DNA of 64,000 nt from Algoriphagus marincola DSM 16067 (GCF_000429405.1 NZ_AUBU01000015.1:1-64000), one strand, 5' to 3'. Counted from the first letter of the stretch, positions 45,401 to 53,893 are shown. Translations and numbers: made by a program. The notes: generated from the letters alone by a model not told the origin.

Positions 45401-45910
45401 ATTTTCAGCTATTTCTCCTTCCAATTGCAGATTCAAGGCAGAATTGACAAAGACATTCTGTGTATTTCCCACAGATATCCCGCGTGTCAGACTACCGGAT
45501 TTATAGAGATTAGTGGTGGGAAAAAGCTCTTCTCGAAAGTCAAAAATCTCTGAATCAACTACCCTATTATCATAAAAACGAGCAGCCGAATCATAATCAA
45601 CTCGGAGGCTTCTACGAGCTACTGCTTGATCCCAGCGAAATGGGAAGGTTCGAAAGCAAATACGGATGCTTGAACTTTCAAAATCATCAGGAAAAACAAT
45701 CTGTATTTGATTGGTATTCAGATCAAAAGACCACCTCAGAGAATCAAACCCATCACCAACTATTCGGATACTTTCCTCAATGACAGAAAGGGAATCTAAC
45801 TCCAAGCCTTGCTCCAGAAGGACTACCTGATAATCCCTGCACTTCTCCTGTGCCTTCGCTGCTGAAAGCGAAATGCCGAAGATCAGGAAAAAAAGTATCA
45901 AAGTCCTCAT
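42446..45910 (-). CDS. Large predicted outer-membrane protein, unknown function
   Basis: A 1154-residue protein with a signal peptide (1-21, ending AKAQ). After about 130 soluble residues come many amphipathic strands rich in Tyr, Arg and Asn, and the C-terminus is HVGRMQVSALF with a final Phe, all as in large outer-membrane barrels. The block GPYRLTGPNNERFIIVMANS near residue 285, followed by GFNADYVIDYNQAEITFTP, looks like a carbohydrate-binding or surface-repeat unit, and DGTHTWRDDNGDGIQQLNEF near residue 840 looks like a calcium-binding loop. I do not recognise the family; it is too short for SprA. It starts 39 bases after the histidine kinase stop and is probably co-transcribed. The ATG ending at 45910 replaces a longer TTG start. 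Confidence 0.75.
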   Translation of the reverse strand: MRTLILFFLIFGISLSAAKAQEKCRDYQVVLLEQGLELDSLSVIEESIRIVGDGFDSLRWSFDLNTNQIQIVFPDDFESSSIRICFRTFPFRWDQAVARRSLRVDYDSAARFYDNRVVDSEIFDFREELFPTTNLYKSGSLTRGISVGNTQNVFVNSALNLQLEGEIAENLRIRASITDQNVPFQPEGNTQQLQDFDNVLIELYNENFNLSAGDVVLQQRESEFLRYYKNVQGLRFTSEYQANGWKASTQAFASVAKGKFASINVPPLEGVLGPYRLTGPNNERFIIVMANSERVFLDGKLLQRGFNADYVIDYNQAEITFTPSVLITQFSRIRVDFEYAERNFSRSIIGANHIQSKGNVDLYFNYYQERDNRNRPLFTEFSQEELSLLSSVGDQVQNAVIPRIDSVAYDPSKILYERITELDGAGVAFTYYRYSTDPAVAHFELAFSLVGNGNGDYRRVNQLANGTVFEYVPRVNGQPQGDYSILTQLPAPDSRRMLTAGTRIILGEKEKIYSEVAWSSRDRNLFSEIDDEDNQGLGWKVGLSSEGRKLNFLPEYTLHSGAEFEYNSTNFNFIDRFRYIEFDRDWGIDPTVVNATAAAERLFRADVSLEKDAFNRFDYQLYLRNRAEMLSGQQHKANWNTEIGNRIRLRNEFFLLKSDQDSIRSDWQRYLGEITYKSKALVPGYRYSLDRNAVIAVESDSVLGTAMNFQEHLIFLQNQDSLKTKFRLDAAWREDRAPFEGELETDTRAFTANARFQKQWQNHSLQSTFTYRTIEYIRRDLPEELTVMGKVDYLGSIAKNLIRSELSYALGNGRELQREYIFIPAPNGDGTHTWRDDNGDGIQQLNEFYLAINPEEKLYVKIFVPTDTYVQAYTTLLNYRLQAKFPASWQEEGGLKAWLAKFSNTSSLSVEKKVSSNNFLDRINPFIGSLNREDILSLRQVLRSSFFFNRASAKYGLDLSYFDSQIKQLLAGGFEDQIQKDWRINSRVNFGGLLTLRWVGSIGEKAASSDFLDNRNFIIKQLNTGPELAWQPSPSFRATATYSYTQKQNTSNLELDERAMLHQTGMDFRLAKAIKTTLTANLKWIEIDYNGVVNSPVGYEMLQALTPGTNITWSLNWLQKIGEGLQMNLVYEGRNSQGLDRVVHVGRMQVSALF

Positions 45911-45949
45911 AGCCAATCCAGTCCTAGAGACCAAGGTAGCAATTACTAC

Positions 45950-48900
45950 CTATTGTGTGAGGGGGAAAGTTAGATAAAAAGTCGTCCCCTCTCCTATCTT
46001 CGTTTCAAACCATATCTTTCCACCCGCTGTCTCTACACCGCTTCTAGCTATGGCGAGGCCCAGTCCTGAGCCTGTGGACTTGGTACTGAAATTCGGGATA
46101 AAGATCTTATCACGCAGCTCTTCGGGTATTCCTTTGCCATTATCCGAAATCTCTAGAAAGACATCCTGCTCAGTCATCCAAAGCCATACATTGATGACGG
46201 GCCGCTTATTCCATTCTACCGCTTGCACTCCATTAATTATCAGGTTTGAAATCACCCTGCCAAAAAGCTTGTCATCCCCTTGGATGGGTATTTCATTCGT
46301 AAATGAATCGTCTTTGAATATCAAATCGAGCCGCTCGTCATTTTTGAACAAGTCCAACACTTTCATTAGCACAGACTTGAAGTTCATTCGCTCGTTTTTC
46401 GGAAGCGGCATTTTGGCAAAAGTGGAAAAGGAGCTAGCAATTCCACTCAGGGCATCCACCTGATGAATCAGGGTTTCGAATGATTCTTTCAACTTCGAAG
46501 TGTCATCAAGCCGATCTTGTTGCTGTAGTCTGAGCAGATGCTGAAGCGTCAGCTTCATGGGTGTGAGTGGGTTTTTGATCTCATGGGCTACCTGTTTGGC
46601 CATTTCCCTCCAGGCAGATTCCTTCTCAGTAGAAGCTAATACCTTCTTACTTGCTTCTAGCTTGAAAAGCATGTTGTTGTATTCATTGACCAGCATCCCA
46701 ATTTCATCCTTTGTATCCCAACGCATCGGTTCATTATTTTCAAGATTGGTGGTTTTGAGTTTTTGCGTCAGCAATCGGAATGGGAAAGTTAAATTCTGCG
46801 AAACAAAATAAGACACGATCAAGAACAGGATAAATATCACCACAAAAGCGTTGAAGATATTACTCATCACATCTGCGATCAATGAGTTCAATTCCGACTC
46901 AGATTCAAAAAATGGAACAGACAAAATCGCTACTTCTTCCTGATCGGAAGGTGGTAAGATGGCTAGATAAACGGATTTATAGCTCAAGGACCCAAGTCTT
47001 TCATCCACTAGCAGCTGAATCTGGTTATTCTCTACAATACCTGCCATTGCGACAGGATTGATGAGTCTAGAGAGGAGCTTCTTATCGAAAATATTTGGCC
47101 GATTCGTTGCGATTAATTTCCCACTAGCTTCATATAGATGCAGATCGGCAGCTACCGTATTTGCCAAATTCACTATTTCCTCTTCCAGAGATTCCGGATT
47201 GATCTCGGATGGAGAGCGGTCATTGAGAAAATTGACCAGATTACTCCTGATTAAGAAGGCCTTCTGTAAATATTGCTCATTCAAATCTTCCCGATAGCTA
47301 TTGGCCAGCAGACCAATTGTGATGATAGAAATGATGATGATTGGAAAGAAAAAGGCAAAATTCAGATACAATTGAAGCTTAGTGGAATAATTGATTTCTA
47401 GATTTTTAAACCCTTTGAATAAGGAATTTGCCAGAATAGTTAGAAATGTCAAGATGATGAAAATGACAAAGTAGAGCGAAATATTTCCCAAAAAGTACGA
47501 GTAAGGTCTATTGGGTGATGAGATCAAAATCAATTCTGAACCATTGACCAACCCTAAATGGTGATAGCCTGCGACATGGATGCCACTCTGAAACAACTTG
47601 CTCTCTGTTAACCTGGACTTTAGCTCAGGATTCACATAATTGAATGACCCAAAATTACGGATTAGCTCTTCATCACGATAAACCGCATAATCATACTGGA
47701 CGGGATCCAAGCGTTCATTGTATTCTTTATCCAATAGCAATCGCGGGTAAACCGAACCCGGCTGAACCCGAAGCTGCCGAAGCTCAAGAAAAACCGTTCC
47801 AACGCTATTCTGATCCCGAATGACCGGCACAATAGCAACAAATTGATTCTTGGGATTGGACTCCTTGCCCCGAATAAAATACAATCCTCGCTGACTAGTC
47901 AGGTAATCAGATTTGATGTAAAGATCTCGCAATTCGCTAAGGCTTCGTTCATCCTGTGTATTGATCAAATCCTGACCTCTAGAAGAAAAAACCCGGATAT
48001 TGACTTCAAATTGATCAAAATAATTATCCAAGTAAATCCTTCTGATCTTTGTCTCGATAGGTTCTTTGGAAAGCAAAGGATCAGCAAGACGATTTTGAAT
48101 AAATAAATCAGACTGAATCCTTCCAAAAACTTCACCGAGGAAAAACTCCGTCATCACATCACCTTCAATCAAATTTTGATTGGCGAATCGAATTTTTGAT
48201 TGAATCAGTTCTTCCTTCTCAGTTTGAAAAGTTGCGATACCCGCTATCACGGCACAGATAAAACTCGCAAAGAAGAACGTCAAAAATGTATTTAGGCCTA
48301 AGCGGAAAATATTTTGAAATAGCCTAAAGCGAATAATTGCAGTGAGAAAAAGGATATGGACAGTCCACGCTATTGCCAACCAAATCGAAATAAAACCCAA
48401 AACAAGTCCTATGGGTATAGCAGCTAAGTAAAGATATCGGATCAAAATATTCATCTTGATCGCTAGTTCGAATAGTAAGCTGATCAAGGTAAGATTGAGC
48501 ATCACATAAACTGAAGCCCACAAAAACACGATCAAAAAACTGATCCCTTCAAACCACCCAAAAGTGGGGATAATGGAAATATCCATTGCCCATTGAGAGT
48601 TTAGGATAAGATTTTTTGGTAGCACCCAGACCAGGAAAAAGGCCAATGAGCTGAGAAAAACAAAAAAACCAAAAAAGGCCTGCTGCTCTTGGGATGTTTT
48701 TAAAATCTTAATCTTGCGATGAAGTAATGGAGAGGCAAATTGAAAAACGATCATTCCTCCAATAGCTACTCCAAATAGGGTATTGATCAATAAGTCACCT
48801 AAACTGGAGTTTAGCCAAGAAGAGGCGAAGTTGGATGGATCAAATAATGGCAGGTTGAAATAAGAACCTGGAAAACCTAATACCAACATGACCAACCTAA

Positions 48901-49654
48901 AGGCTAAAAGTACTAAGCTCCCGTAGCCAATCGCTTGCCATCTTCTTCCTTGTTTCCATTTCCGAATTACAAAATCCGAACTCAGTAGGAAATACAATAG
49001 GAAAACCGAAGTGAAAAAGATGAGAATGGCGGGGTTGGAAAGCCGACCTGATGACTGGTATCCATATTCAAAAGCTACTCCGAATAGCGGGATGCCGGCT
49101 GCATTACTTACCAAGTAAGGACTTTGGCTATGTGGATCGCTGAGCTGAATTGAATCATTTCCAAATACTCGACGGTTTGCACCTGTGCGCAGATAGTCAT
49201 TTTGAATGGATCCTGGCCAAAAAAGCCTAAATGCATGGACTACGTAATAACTGGTTCCATTTCTGGTAAACTTTCGGCTCTTGGTCAGAAAAGTACCATA
49301 TGGATCTTCTATGAATTGATATTCCTGATTTGGTATAAGCGCATCCAAATTGAAGCTCACTGAAAAATCTGACCAATACAAAAGCTTCTTTGACTCATCA
49401 AGAATGAAAAAGGGGTGGATGGAGCTTTTAGAAGAAATATTCTCAAAACTTAATGCCTCATCAGGCCTTACTTCCATGAGAATTTGCACGAAATCCATGT
49501 CGAACTCCCGATCGATCTCATAGATTTCCTCCTGTACATCTTCAAAAAAAGCCTCTTCCTCACTTTTCTGAAAGAAAAAGAAATTCAGTATCAATACTGC
49601 AAGGAGCAAGAAGGCGCTGACAAGTATGATCAGCCGTTTGAATTTTTGAAGCAT
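45950..49654 (-). CDS. Large membrane sensor histidine kinase, NtrY-like
   Basis: A 1234-residue kinase. After the first span (about 12-30) comes an extracytoplasmic region, then about seven spans (roughly 215-510), a long second extracytoplasmic region, and further spans near 765, 800 and 945. A HAMP-like linker follows, then HisKA with phospho-acceptor His in MAKQVAHEIKNPLTPMKL near residue 1020, and a HATPase_c domain with NLIINGVQAVEW, SDNGKGIPEELRDKIF and STKSTGSGLGLAI. This output half is NtrY-like, but no PAS domain is seen. No response regulator is encoded nearby. The start is the ATG ending at 49654; the longer frame begins at a TTG inside a terminator hairpin. Confidence 0.9.
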   Translation of the reverse strand: MLQKFKRLIILVSAFLLLAVLILNFFFFQKSEEEAFFEDVQEEIYEIDREFDMDFVQILMEVRPDEALSFENISSKSSIHPFFILDESKKLLYWSDFSVSFNLDALIPNQEYQFIEDPYGTFLTKSRKFTRNGTSYYVVHAFRLFWPGSIQNDYLRTGANRRVFGNDSIQLSDPHSQSPYLVSNAAGIPLFGVAFEYGYQSSGRLSNPAILIFFTSVFLLYFLLSSDFVIRKWKQGRRWQAIGYGSLVLLAFRLVMLVLGFPGSYFNLPLFDPSNFASSWLNSSLGDLLINTLFGVAIGGMIVFQFASPLLHRKIKILKTSQEQQAFFGFFVFLSSLAFFLVWVLPKNLILNSQWAMDISIIPTFGWFEGISFLIVFLWASVYVMLNLTLISLLFELAIKMNILIRYLYLAAIPIGLVLGFISIWLAIAWTVHILFLTAIIRFRLFQNIFRLGLNTFLTFFFASFICAVIAGIATFQTEKEELIQSKIRFANQNLIEGDVMTEFFLGEVFGRIQSDLFIQNRLADPLLSKEPIETKIRRIYLDNYFDQFEVNIRVFSSRGQDLINTQDERSLSELRDLYIKSDYLTSQRGLYFIRGKESNPKNQFVAIVPVIRDQNSVGTVFLELRQLRVQPGSVYPRLLLDKEYNERLDPVQYDYAVYRDEELIRNFGSFNYVNPELKSRLTESKLFQSGIHVAGYHHLGLVNGSELILISSPNRPYSYFLGNISLYFVIFIILTFLTILANSLFKGFKNLEINYSTKLQLYLNFAFFFPIIIISIITIGLLANSYREDLNEQYLQKAFLIRSNLVNFLNDRSPSEINPESLEEEIVNLANTVAADLHLYEASGKLIATNRPNIFDKKLLSRLINPVAMAGIVENNQIQLLVDERLGSLSYKSVYLAILPPSDQEEVAILSVPFFESESELNSLIADVMSNIFNAFVVIFILFLIVSYFVSQNLTFPFRLLTQKLKTTNLENNEPMRWDTKDEIGMLVNEYNNMLFKLEASKKVLASTEKESAWREMAKQVAHEIKNPLTPMKLTLQHLLRLQQQDRLDDTSKLKESFETLIHQVDALSGIASSFSTFAKMPLPKNERMNFKSVLMKVLDLFKNDERLDLIFKDDSFTNEIPIQGDDKLFGRVISNLIINGVQAVEWNKRPVINVWLWMTEQDVFLEISDNGKGIPEELRDKIFIPNFSTKSTGSGLGLAIARSGVETAGGKIWFETKIGEGTTFYLTFPLTQ

Positions 49655-49664
49655 TTCCCTAAAA

Positions 49665-49700
49665 ATAAAAAAAGCAAAGTCTTGTATCAAACTTTGCTTT
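49665..49700 (-). terminator. Terminator at the end of the respiratory cluster
   Basis: A 10-bp stem (AAAGCAAAGT 49671-49680 with ACTTTGCTTT 49691-49700) followed on the minus strand by a T-run. It separates the cluster from the histidine kinase gene. Confidence 0.92.
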
Positions 49701-49708
49701 CCATCAGA

Positions 49709-49954
49709 CTATCGAATAGCCAGTTTATTTTTCCGTTTTTTCGCTGCCCGATACCAAAGTATGCCAATTACCAAGGCAATGGTATAAGGCATAGCGAATA
49801 AATATAAAATCCCCGTATTCAATCCTGCGCCAATAGAAGTATCTCCATTACTGACATTATTCTCTACAGAAGCTCGACACATAGCACACTGAGCCCAGGT
49901 AGCTAATTGGAATCCGAAGAATAGTAATGTAAATAGGGTGATTTTCAATCTCAT
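49709..49954 (-). CDS. Small CxxC membrane protein at the end of the oxidase cluster
   Basis: An 81-residue protein: a signal peptide or first span (1-21, ending ATWAQ), then CAMCRASVENN with a CxxC pair just after the predicted cleavage, one membrane span (about 46-68) and a basic tail (RAAKKRKNKLAIR). The CxxC on the outer face next to SCO1 suggests copper handling or thiol chemistry in oxidase assembly; this is inference. I do not know a named family. It starts 21 bases after the DUF420 stop. Confidence 0.75.
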   Translation of the reverse strand: MRLKITLFTLLFFGFQLATWAQCAMCRASVENNVSNGDTSIGAGLNTGILYLFAMPYTIALVIGILWYRAAKKRKNKLAIR

Positions 49955-49975
49955 TGTTCCTTACTTTATAATAAG

Positions 49976-50527
49976 CTACTGAATATAGTACGGAGAAATC
50001 ATCAAATAAACAATTACCCCCGTGACAGAAACATAAAGCCAAATCGGATAAGCAAATTTAACAACCTTCCGGTGTTTAGCCCGCTGATCTGTATACCCAT
50101 AGTAATAAGCGAAAAGAATTGGAAAAAGTGCCACAGCTGCAAAAACAATGTGTGTAATGAGCAAGAAGTAATATACTGAGCGAATCCAACCCTCTCCACC
50201 GAAAGAAGTACTCTCAGCAGAACCATGGTAGATCACATAGGAAACTAGGAAGATCGCGCCTAGTGCCATCGCAACGGACATAGTCGCACCATGATAGGCG
50301 TATTTCTTTTGCTTGACAAAAATCAAAGCAATAATGAGTGCAACACTAGCTGCAGAATTAATAACTGCATTTAAATGAGGCAGGAAGTAAACCCATTCTG
50401 CACCCACATTAATTTTGGAGGGCATGAATAGCAGAATAGCTACAACCACCGGAATCAGAATGGAAATGATGATGATCCAAGATTTTACTTTGGATTCATT
50501 TTCTAGTAATGAATTAACTTTTTCCAT
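49976..50527 (-). CDS. DUF420 membrane protein
   Basis: A 183-residue protein with five predicted spans and the DUF420 pattern of conserved His: FLPHLNAVINSAASVAL near residue 50, KYAYHGATMSVAMAL near residue 77, and FLLITHIVFAAVALFPI. DUF420 (CtaM/YozB-like) proteins go with cytochrome c oxidase genes, and CtaM is needed for oxidase assembly in Firmicutes. The ATG ending at 50527 gives a 14-base overlap with the SCO1 gene; the longer frame starts at a TTG and overlaps further. Confidence 0.88.
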   Translation of the reverse strand: MEKVNSLLENESKVKSWIIIISILIPVVVAILLFMPSKINVGAEWVYFLPHLNAVINSAASVALIIALIFVKQKKYAYHGATMSVAMALGAIFLVSYVIYHGSAESTSFGGEGWIRSVYYFLLITHIVFAAVALFPILFAYYYGYTDQRAKHRKVVKFAYPIWLYVSVTGVIVYLMISPYYIQ

Positions 50528-51182
50528 GTAAAAGCACTTTTGTCTCAAGTATTAACAAATCTACGTCCTCTCTGTTTGTCCCACTATAGTAACCGCGGAT
50601 TCTACCCTGTTCATCTATCAGGGCAAACTTATCACTGTGGATAAAATCATCCGGATTTCCCATCCCATCGACTGTAGGCAGCACAAATCCACACTTTGCT
50701 AACTGATAGGTTTCTTCAGGTGGTCCAGTAAGAAAATGCCACTTACCCGGGATGGCTCCATGTTTATCGGCATACTCCTTCAAAACTTCGGGCGTATCAT
50801 AAGTTGGATCAATACTGATAGACATGATTTGCACGGCCGGTTCATCCCTGAACATATCATTCACTCGCTCCATTTCTTTGGACATAATGGGGCAGATACT
50901 AGGACAGGAAGTAAAGAAAAAATCCACGATGGTAATTTTTCCTTCCATTTCAGTTCGTCCTACCGCTTCACCATCTTGGTTGGTGAAGGTAAACTCAGGA
51001 ATATAATGTTGGGTACTGTCATTGGGAGGGCATTCCATGAAAGGGTTGCTTACACCATTTTCATAAAACACCGGGAGATCGTATTGGTTTTCTCCAAAAT
51101 TCCTGAGAAACATAATAATCAAAACAGGAATCAGTAGAATACAAACCAATACTAAACCTTGTAAAATTCGTAAACTTCTCAT
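50514..51182 (-). CDS. SCO1/SenC/PrrC copper chaperone
   Basis: A 222-residue thioredoxin-fold protein with an N-terminal anchor span (about 8-26). The copper/redox site FFFTSCPSICPIM has Cys93 and Cys97, and the third ligand His is in DDFIHSDKFALID. SCO proteins load copper into the CuA site of oxidase subunit II, which is encoded about 5.7 kb upstream in the same direction. A hairpin terminator lies between this gene and subunit IV, so expression may be partly separate. Confidence 0.94.
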   Translation of the reverse strand: MRSLRILQGLVLVCILLIPVLIIMFLRNFGENQYDLPVFYENGVSNPFMECPPNDSTQHYIPEFTFTNQDGEAVGRTEMEGKITIVDFFFTSCPSICPIMSKEMERVNDMFRDEPAVQIMSISIDPTYDTPEVLKEYADKHGAIPGKWHFLTGPPEETYQLAKCGFVLPTVDGMGNPDDFIHSDKFALIDEQGRIRGYYSGTNREDVDLLILETKVLLHGKS

Positions 51183-51195
51183 CGTGGCTTCATAA

Positions 51196-51240
51196 CAAAA
51201 AAGTAGGTTGAAGTGTCACACCCCAACCTACTTTTTTTAT
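51196..51240. terminator. Terminator-like hairpin inside the oxidase cluster
   Basis: AAAGTAGGTTG (51200-51210) pairs perfectly with CAACCTACTTT (51224-51234), with A-runs and T-runs on both sides, so it could end transcription in either direction. It sits between the subunit IV stop and the SCO1 ATG, with no promoter match following it. Confidence 0.8.
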
Positions 51241-51254
51241 TTAAATTTTAAATC

Positions 51255-51584
51255 CTACCAACGCATCATAAAGATATCCGAACCTTCCTTGGCCAAGGCA
51301 ATCAATAACCATATCAGGAAAATAAGCGGAACGATGATCGAATAGAATAATGGCTTCACTTCATCACCGAGGTGCATGAATTCCATCATAATATATTTTG
51401 CCTTCCAGATCGTCAGGATGATAAAGAGTGCATAAAGTAGGATGCCTCTGTCCATCGTAAAAGCCATGATAAATTCGGCAACGGTAAGTGCGAGAAGAAT
51501 ACCTGCGGTTTTCCAGATTTTCTTGATCTTCTCGTTATTTCTAGGAACTACTTGTAGCGTAGATTTAGTGTCTTGAACTTCCAT
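51255..51584 (-). CDS. Cytochrome c oxidase subunit IV family protein
   Basis: A 109-residue protein with three spans and the prokaryotic COX4 core: KAKYIMMEFMHLGDEVKP between spans 2 and 3, near residue 63. It is a small accessory subunit of the aa3-type oxidase. It starts 18 bases after the subunit III gene stop. It is last before the internal hairpin. Confidence 0.92.
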   Translation of the reverse strand: MEVQDTKSTLQVVPRNNEKIKKIWKTAGILLALTVAEFIMAFTMDRGILLYALFIILTIWKAKYIMMEFMHLGDEVKPLFYSIIVPLIFLIWLLIALAKEGSDIFMMRW

Positions 51585-51602
51585 AATTGAATATTTTTAG
51601 CT

Positions 51603-52379
51603 TTAGATCAGGTAGAATAAGGTAAATACAAATACCCAAACAAGGTCTACAAAGTGCCAATATAAACCTATCTTCTCGATCATCTCATAGTGACCTCTAC
51701 GGTCATATACACCTACAGCTGCCTGGTAAAATGCTAAAAACAGCAATACCACACCTATCGTCACGTGGAATCCATGGAATCCAGTAATGAAGAAGAACAA
51801 CTGTGCAAATGCAGGAGGCCCATATTCGTTGACCACAAGATTGGCTCCAAATACCGTTTCGGTAACTTCTCTACTCAAAGAATCAATGTAGGTCAGCACT
51901 GAACCACTGTCCGTACCATGGATAAAGTGAGACCATTCCCAAGCTTGACAACCTAAGAAAGTGATACCACCAAGCATGGTCCAAAGCATCCATTTAACCA
52001 CATCATTTCGATCATTTCGATGTCCAGCTTCCACAGCAAGTACCATGGTTACACTACTCGAGATCAAAATGAAGGTCATGATACCTACGAATACTAGAGG
52101 AGCATGAAATCCATGAAGGAAAGGTACAGCCTCAAATACTAGTTCGGGAATAGGCCAGTATTCATTGGATCCAACGAATGTCTCGGCAGGTCCTGCGTAG
52201 GCAGGATAACTGACGCGAATAGCCAAGTAGCTGATCAAAAAAGCAGCAAATGTGAAGATATCAGAGAGTAGGAAAAACCACATCATGAGTTTTCCATAAC
52301 TGGCCTTGAGAGGTTCATTTCCTCCTCCCCAGGTGCCCCTTTTTGGGCTTACTCCAATAGCAGTAGAATGCGCAGACAT
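51603..52379 (-). CDS. ctaE: Cytochrome c oxidase subunit III
   Basis: A 258-residue protein with seven predicted spans, among them MMWFFLLSDIFTFAAFLISY, GCQAWEWSHFIH (typically GxxYxxE...), FFITGFHGFHVTIGVVLL and IGLYWHFVDLVWVFVFTLFY, all marks of subunit III. It is the larger of two adjacent subunit III-like genes. In the membrane it packs against subunit I. It is 25 bases downstream of the first copy. Confidence 0.93.
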   Translation of the reverse strand: MSAHSTAIGVSPKRGTWGGGNEPLKASYGKLMMWFFLLSDIFTFAAFLISYLAIRVSYPAYAGPAETFVGSNEYWPIPELVFEAVPFLHGFHAPLVFVGIMTFILISSSVTMVLAVEAGHRNDRNDVVKWMLWTMLGGITFLGCQAWEWSHFIHGTDSGSVLTYIDSLSREVTETVFGANLVVNEYGPPAFAQLFFFITGFHGFHVTIGVVLLFLAFYQAAVGVYDRRGHYEMIEKIGLYWHFVDLVWVFVFTLFYLI

Positions 52380-52404
52380 AGATTATTTATTTGTACCAGG
52401 TAAA

Positions 52405-52986
52405 TTAATGATTCAATAGCAAAAACATGAATAGATAGATCCACAAGCCTCCAAGGAAATGCCAATATGAGGTGGCCATTTCCATAGTGTTCATGGCCTG
52501 AGAGTGGACCTTATATCTAAAGGACGAAATTAATACAATAATCAGAAATATCACACCGCTGATCAGGTGAACAGCGTGCAATCCAGTGAAAACATAGAGA
52601 AATGAGCCCGATGGATTACCCACAAAGAATACTTGCCGGTCTACCAAGGCAACCCAACTGTACCATTGTCCCACCAAAAAGACAATTCCTAATAATACAG
52701 CCATACTCATTCCGATTCGAAGCTGAGAAAGGTTGTCTTTTTTAGCAGAGATATAAGCCCAATGAAGAAATAGGGAACTTAATACTACTACGCCTGAAGT
52801 AAACCAGAAGACTTGAGGTAAATCGTAATCAAGCCAATTACCTTCAGCCTGACGGACTATATAAGCACTTGTCAAGGCAGCGAAGATCATCACTACAGTC
52901 ACCATGAAGAGCCATAAGGCAAACTTCTTGGGATGCATAGAGATGGGCTGCTCTACCAGATCAATATATTTTAGTTCTTTTTCCAT
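52405..52986 (-). CDS. Cytochrome c oxidase subunit III-like protein (short copy)
   Basis: A 193-residue protein with five spans and the subunit III C-terminal motifs FVFTGLHAVHLISGVIFLI-like (LYVFTGLHAVHLISG) and SYWHFLGGLWIYLFMF. It lacks the first two spans of the longer subunit III next door. Two such genes in tandem are common in Bacteroidota oxidase clusters. The ATG ending at 52986 starts one base after the ctaB stop; the longer TTG start would overlap ctaB. Confidence 0.9.
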   Translation of the reverse strand: MEKELKYIDLVEQPISMHPKKFALWLFMVTVVMIFAALTSAYIVRQAEGNWLDYDLPQVFWFTSGVVVLSSLFLHWAYISAKKDNLSQLRIGMSMAVLLGIVFLVGQWYSWVALVDRQVFFVGNPSGSFLYVFTGLHAVHLISGVIFLIIVLISSFRYKVHSQAMNTMEMATSYWHFLGGLWIYLFMFLLLNH

Positions 52987-52987
52987 T

Positions 52988-53893
52988 TTAAGGTATCTTA
53001 TCAAGAAGGTAAGCTATTTGCACGATAGGCAAATACAAAAAGGAACCGAACATAATTTTCAAGGCAGACTTCCTAGAGCAATCACGCATCAAGGAGAAAG
53101 TTTGTGCCAAAAAGAGTACTCCACATACCGTAGCAACTATTCCGGAGTTTAGCCCTGTCAATCCAAAATAGGAAGGCAACAATCCTAAAGGAAGCAGAAA
53201 CAGGGTGTATATCATAATTTGGATAGCGGTATTCAAATCCTGTCCACCACCACTTGGAAGTAGCTTGAAGCCTGCACGCTTATAGTCTTCATCACTTACC
53301 CAGGCAATAGCCCAAAAGTGTGGAAATTGCCATATAAACTGAATTCCAAAGATGATCAATGCTTCGTAGCCAATCGTGCCAGTCGCTGCAGTCCATCCCA
53401 ATAGAGGAGGCATTGCTCCAGGAATAGCTCCAACAAATACTGCAATTGGTCCTACTCTCTTCAAAGGAGTATAAACAAAAGCATACAAAACCATACTAAG
53501 GATTCCAAGCCAAGTCGTCAATGGATTTGTAAAGATCCAAAGTAAAGAGATACCAAGAATGGCTACAGCTACAGTAAACCAGTAAGCTTCTCTTAGACTA
53601 ATTAATTGAAGGGGAAGAGGTCGGTTTTGGGTTCGCTTCATGAGCTTGTCCAAGTCTCTTTCCATGATTTCATTAGCAGCTCCTGATGCTCCGGAGATTA
53701 AGAACCCTCCTAAAGCTAATCCGATGAAGCCAGTCCATCCAAAGCTTACACCAGAATCACCCAATATATAGCCAAACACAGCAGAAAAGGTGACCAAAGC
53801 GGAAAGTCTCAATTTGATTAAATCTGCATATGCTTTAACGCGGACTAAAAGTCCTTCTATAAAGCTTAACTCCGAAATACCAACGGTCCTCAT
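52988..53893 (-). CDS. ctaB: Protoheme IX farnesyltransferase
   Basis: A 301-residue UbiA-family prenyltransferase with about nine spans. The Asp-rich prenyl site reads NEIMERDLDKLMKRTQNRPL near residue 71, and the second site DEDYKRAGFKLLP near residue 200. It makes heme O from protoheme and farnesyl diphosphate. The ATG overlaps the ctaA stop by 4 bases (ATGA). It works just before CtaA in the heme A pathway. Confidence 0.95.
   Translation of the reverse strand: MRTVGISELSFIEGLLVRVKAYADLIKLRLSALVTFSAVFGYILGDSGVSFGWTGFIGLALGGFLISGASGAANEIMERDLDKLMKRTQNRPLPLQLISLREAYWFTVAVAILGISLLWIFTNPLTTWLGILSMVLYAFVYTPLKRVGPIAVFVGAIPGAMPPLLGWTAATGTIGYEALIIFGIQFIWQFPHFWAIAWVSDEDYKRAGFKLLPSGGGQDLNTAIQIMIYTLFLLPLGLLPSYFGLTGLNSGIVATVCGVLFLAQTFSLMRDCSRKSALKIMFGSFLYLPIVQIAYLLDKIP

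Noticed and set aside
42446..45910. Call of SprA (Sov) T9SS translocon for the large outer-membrane protein
   Set aside because: SprA is more than twice this length; only general outer-membrane barrel features are shared.
51603..52986. Subunit III genes as one gene broken by a frameshift
   Set aside because: Each copy has its own start and full set of C-terminal motifs, and tandem subunit III genes are usual in this kind of cluster.
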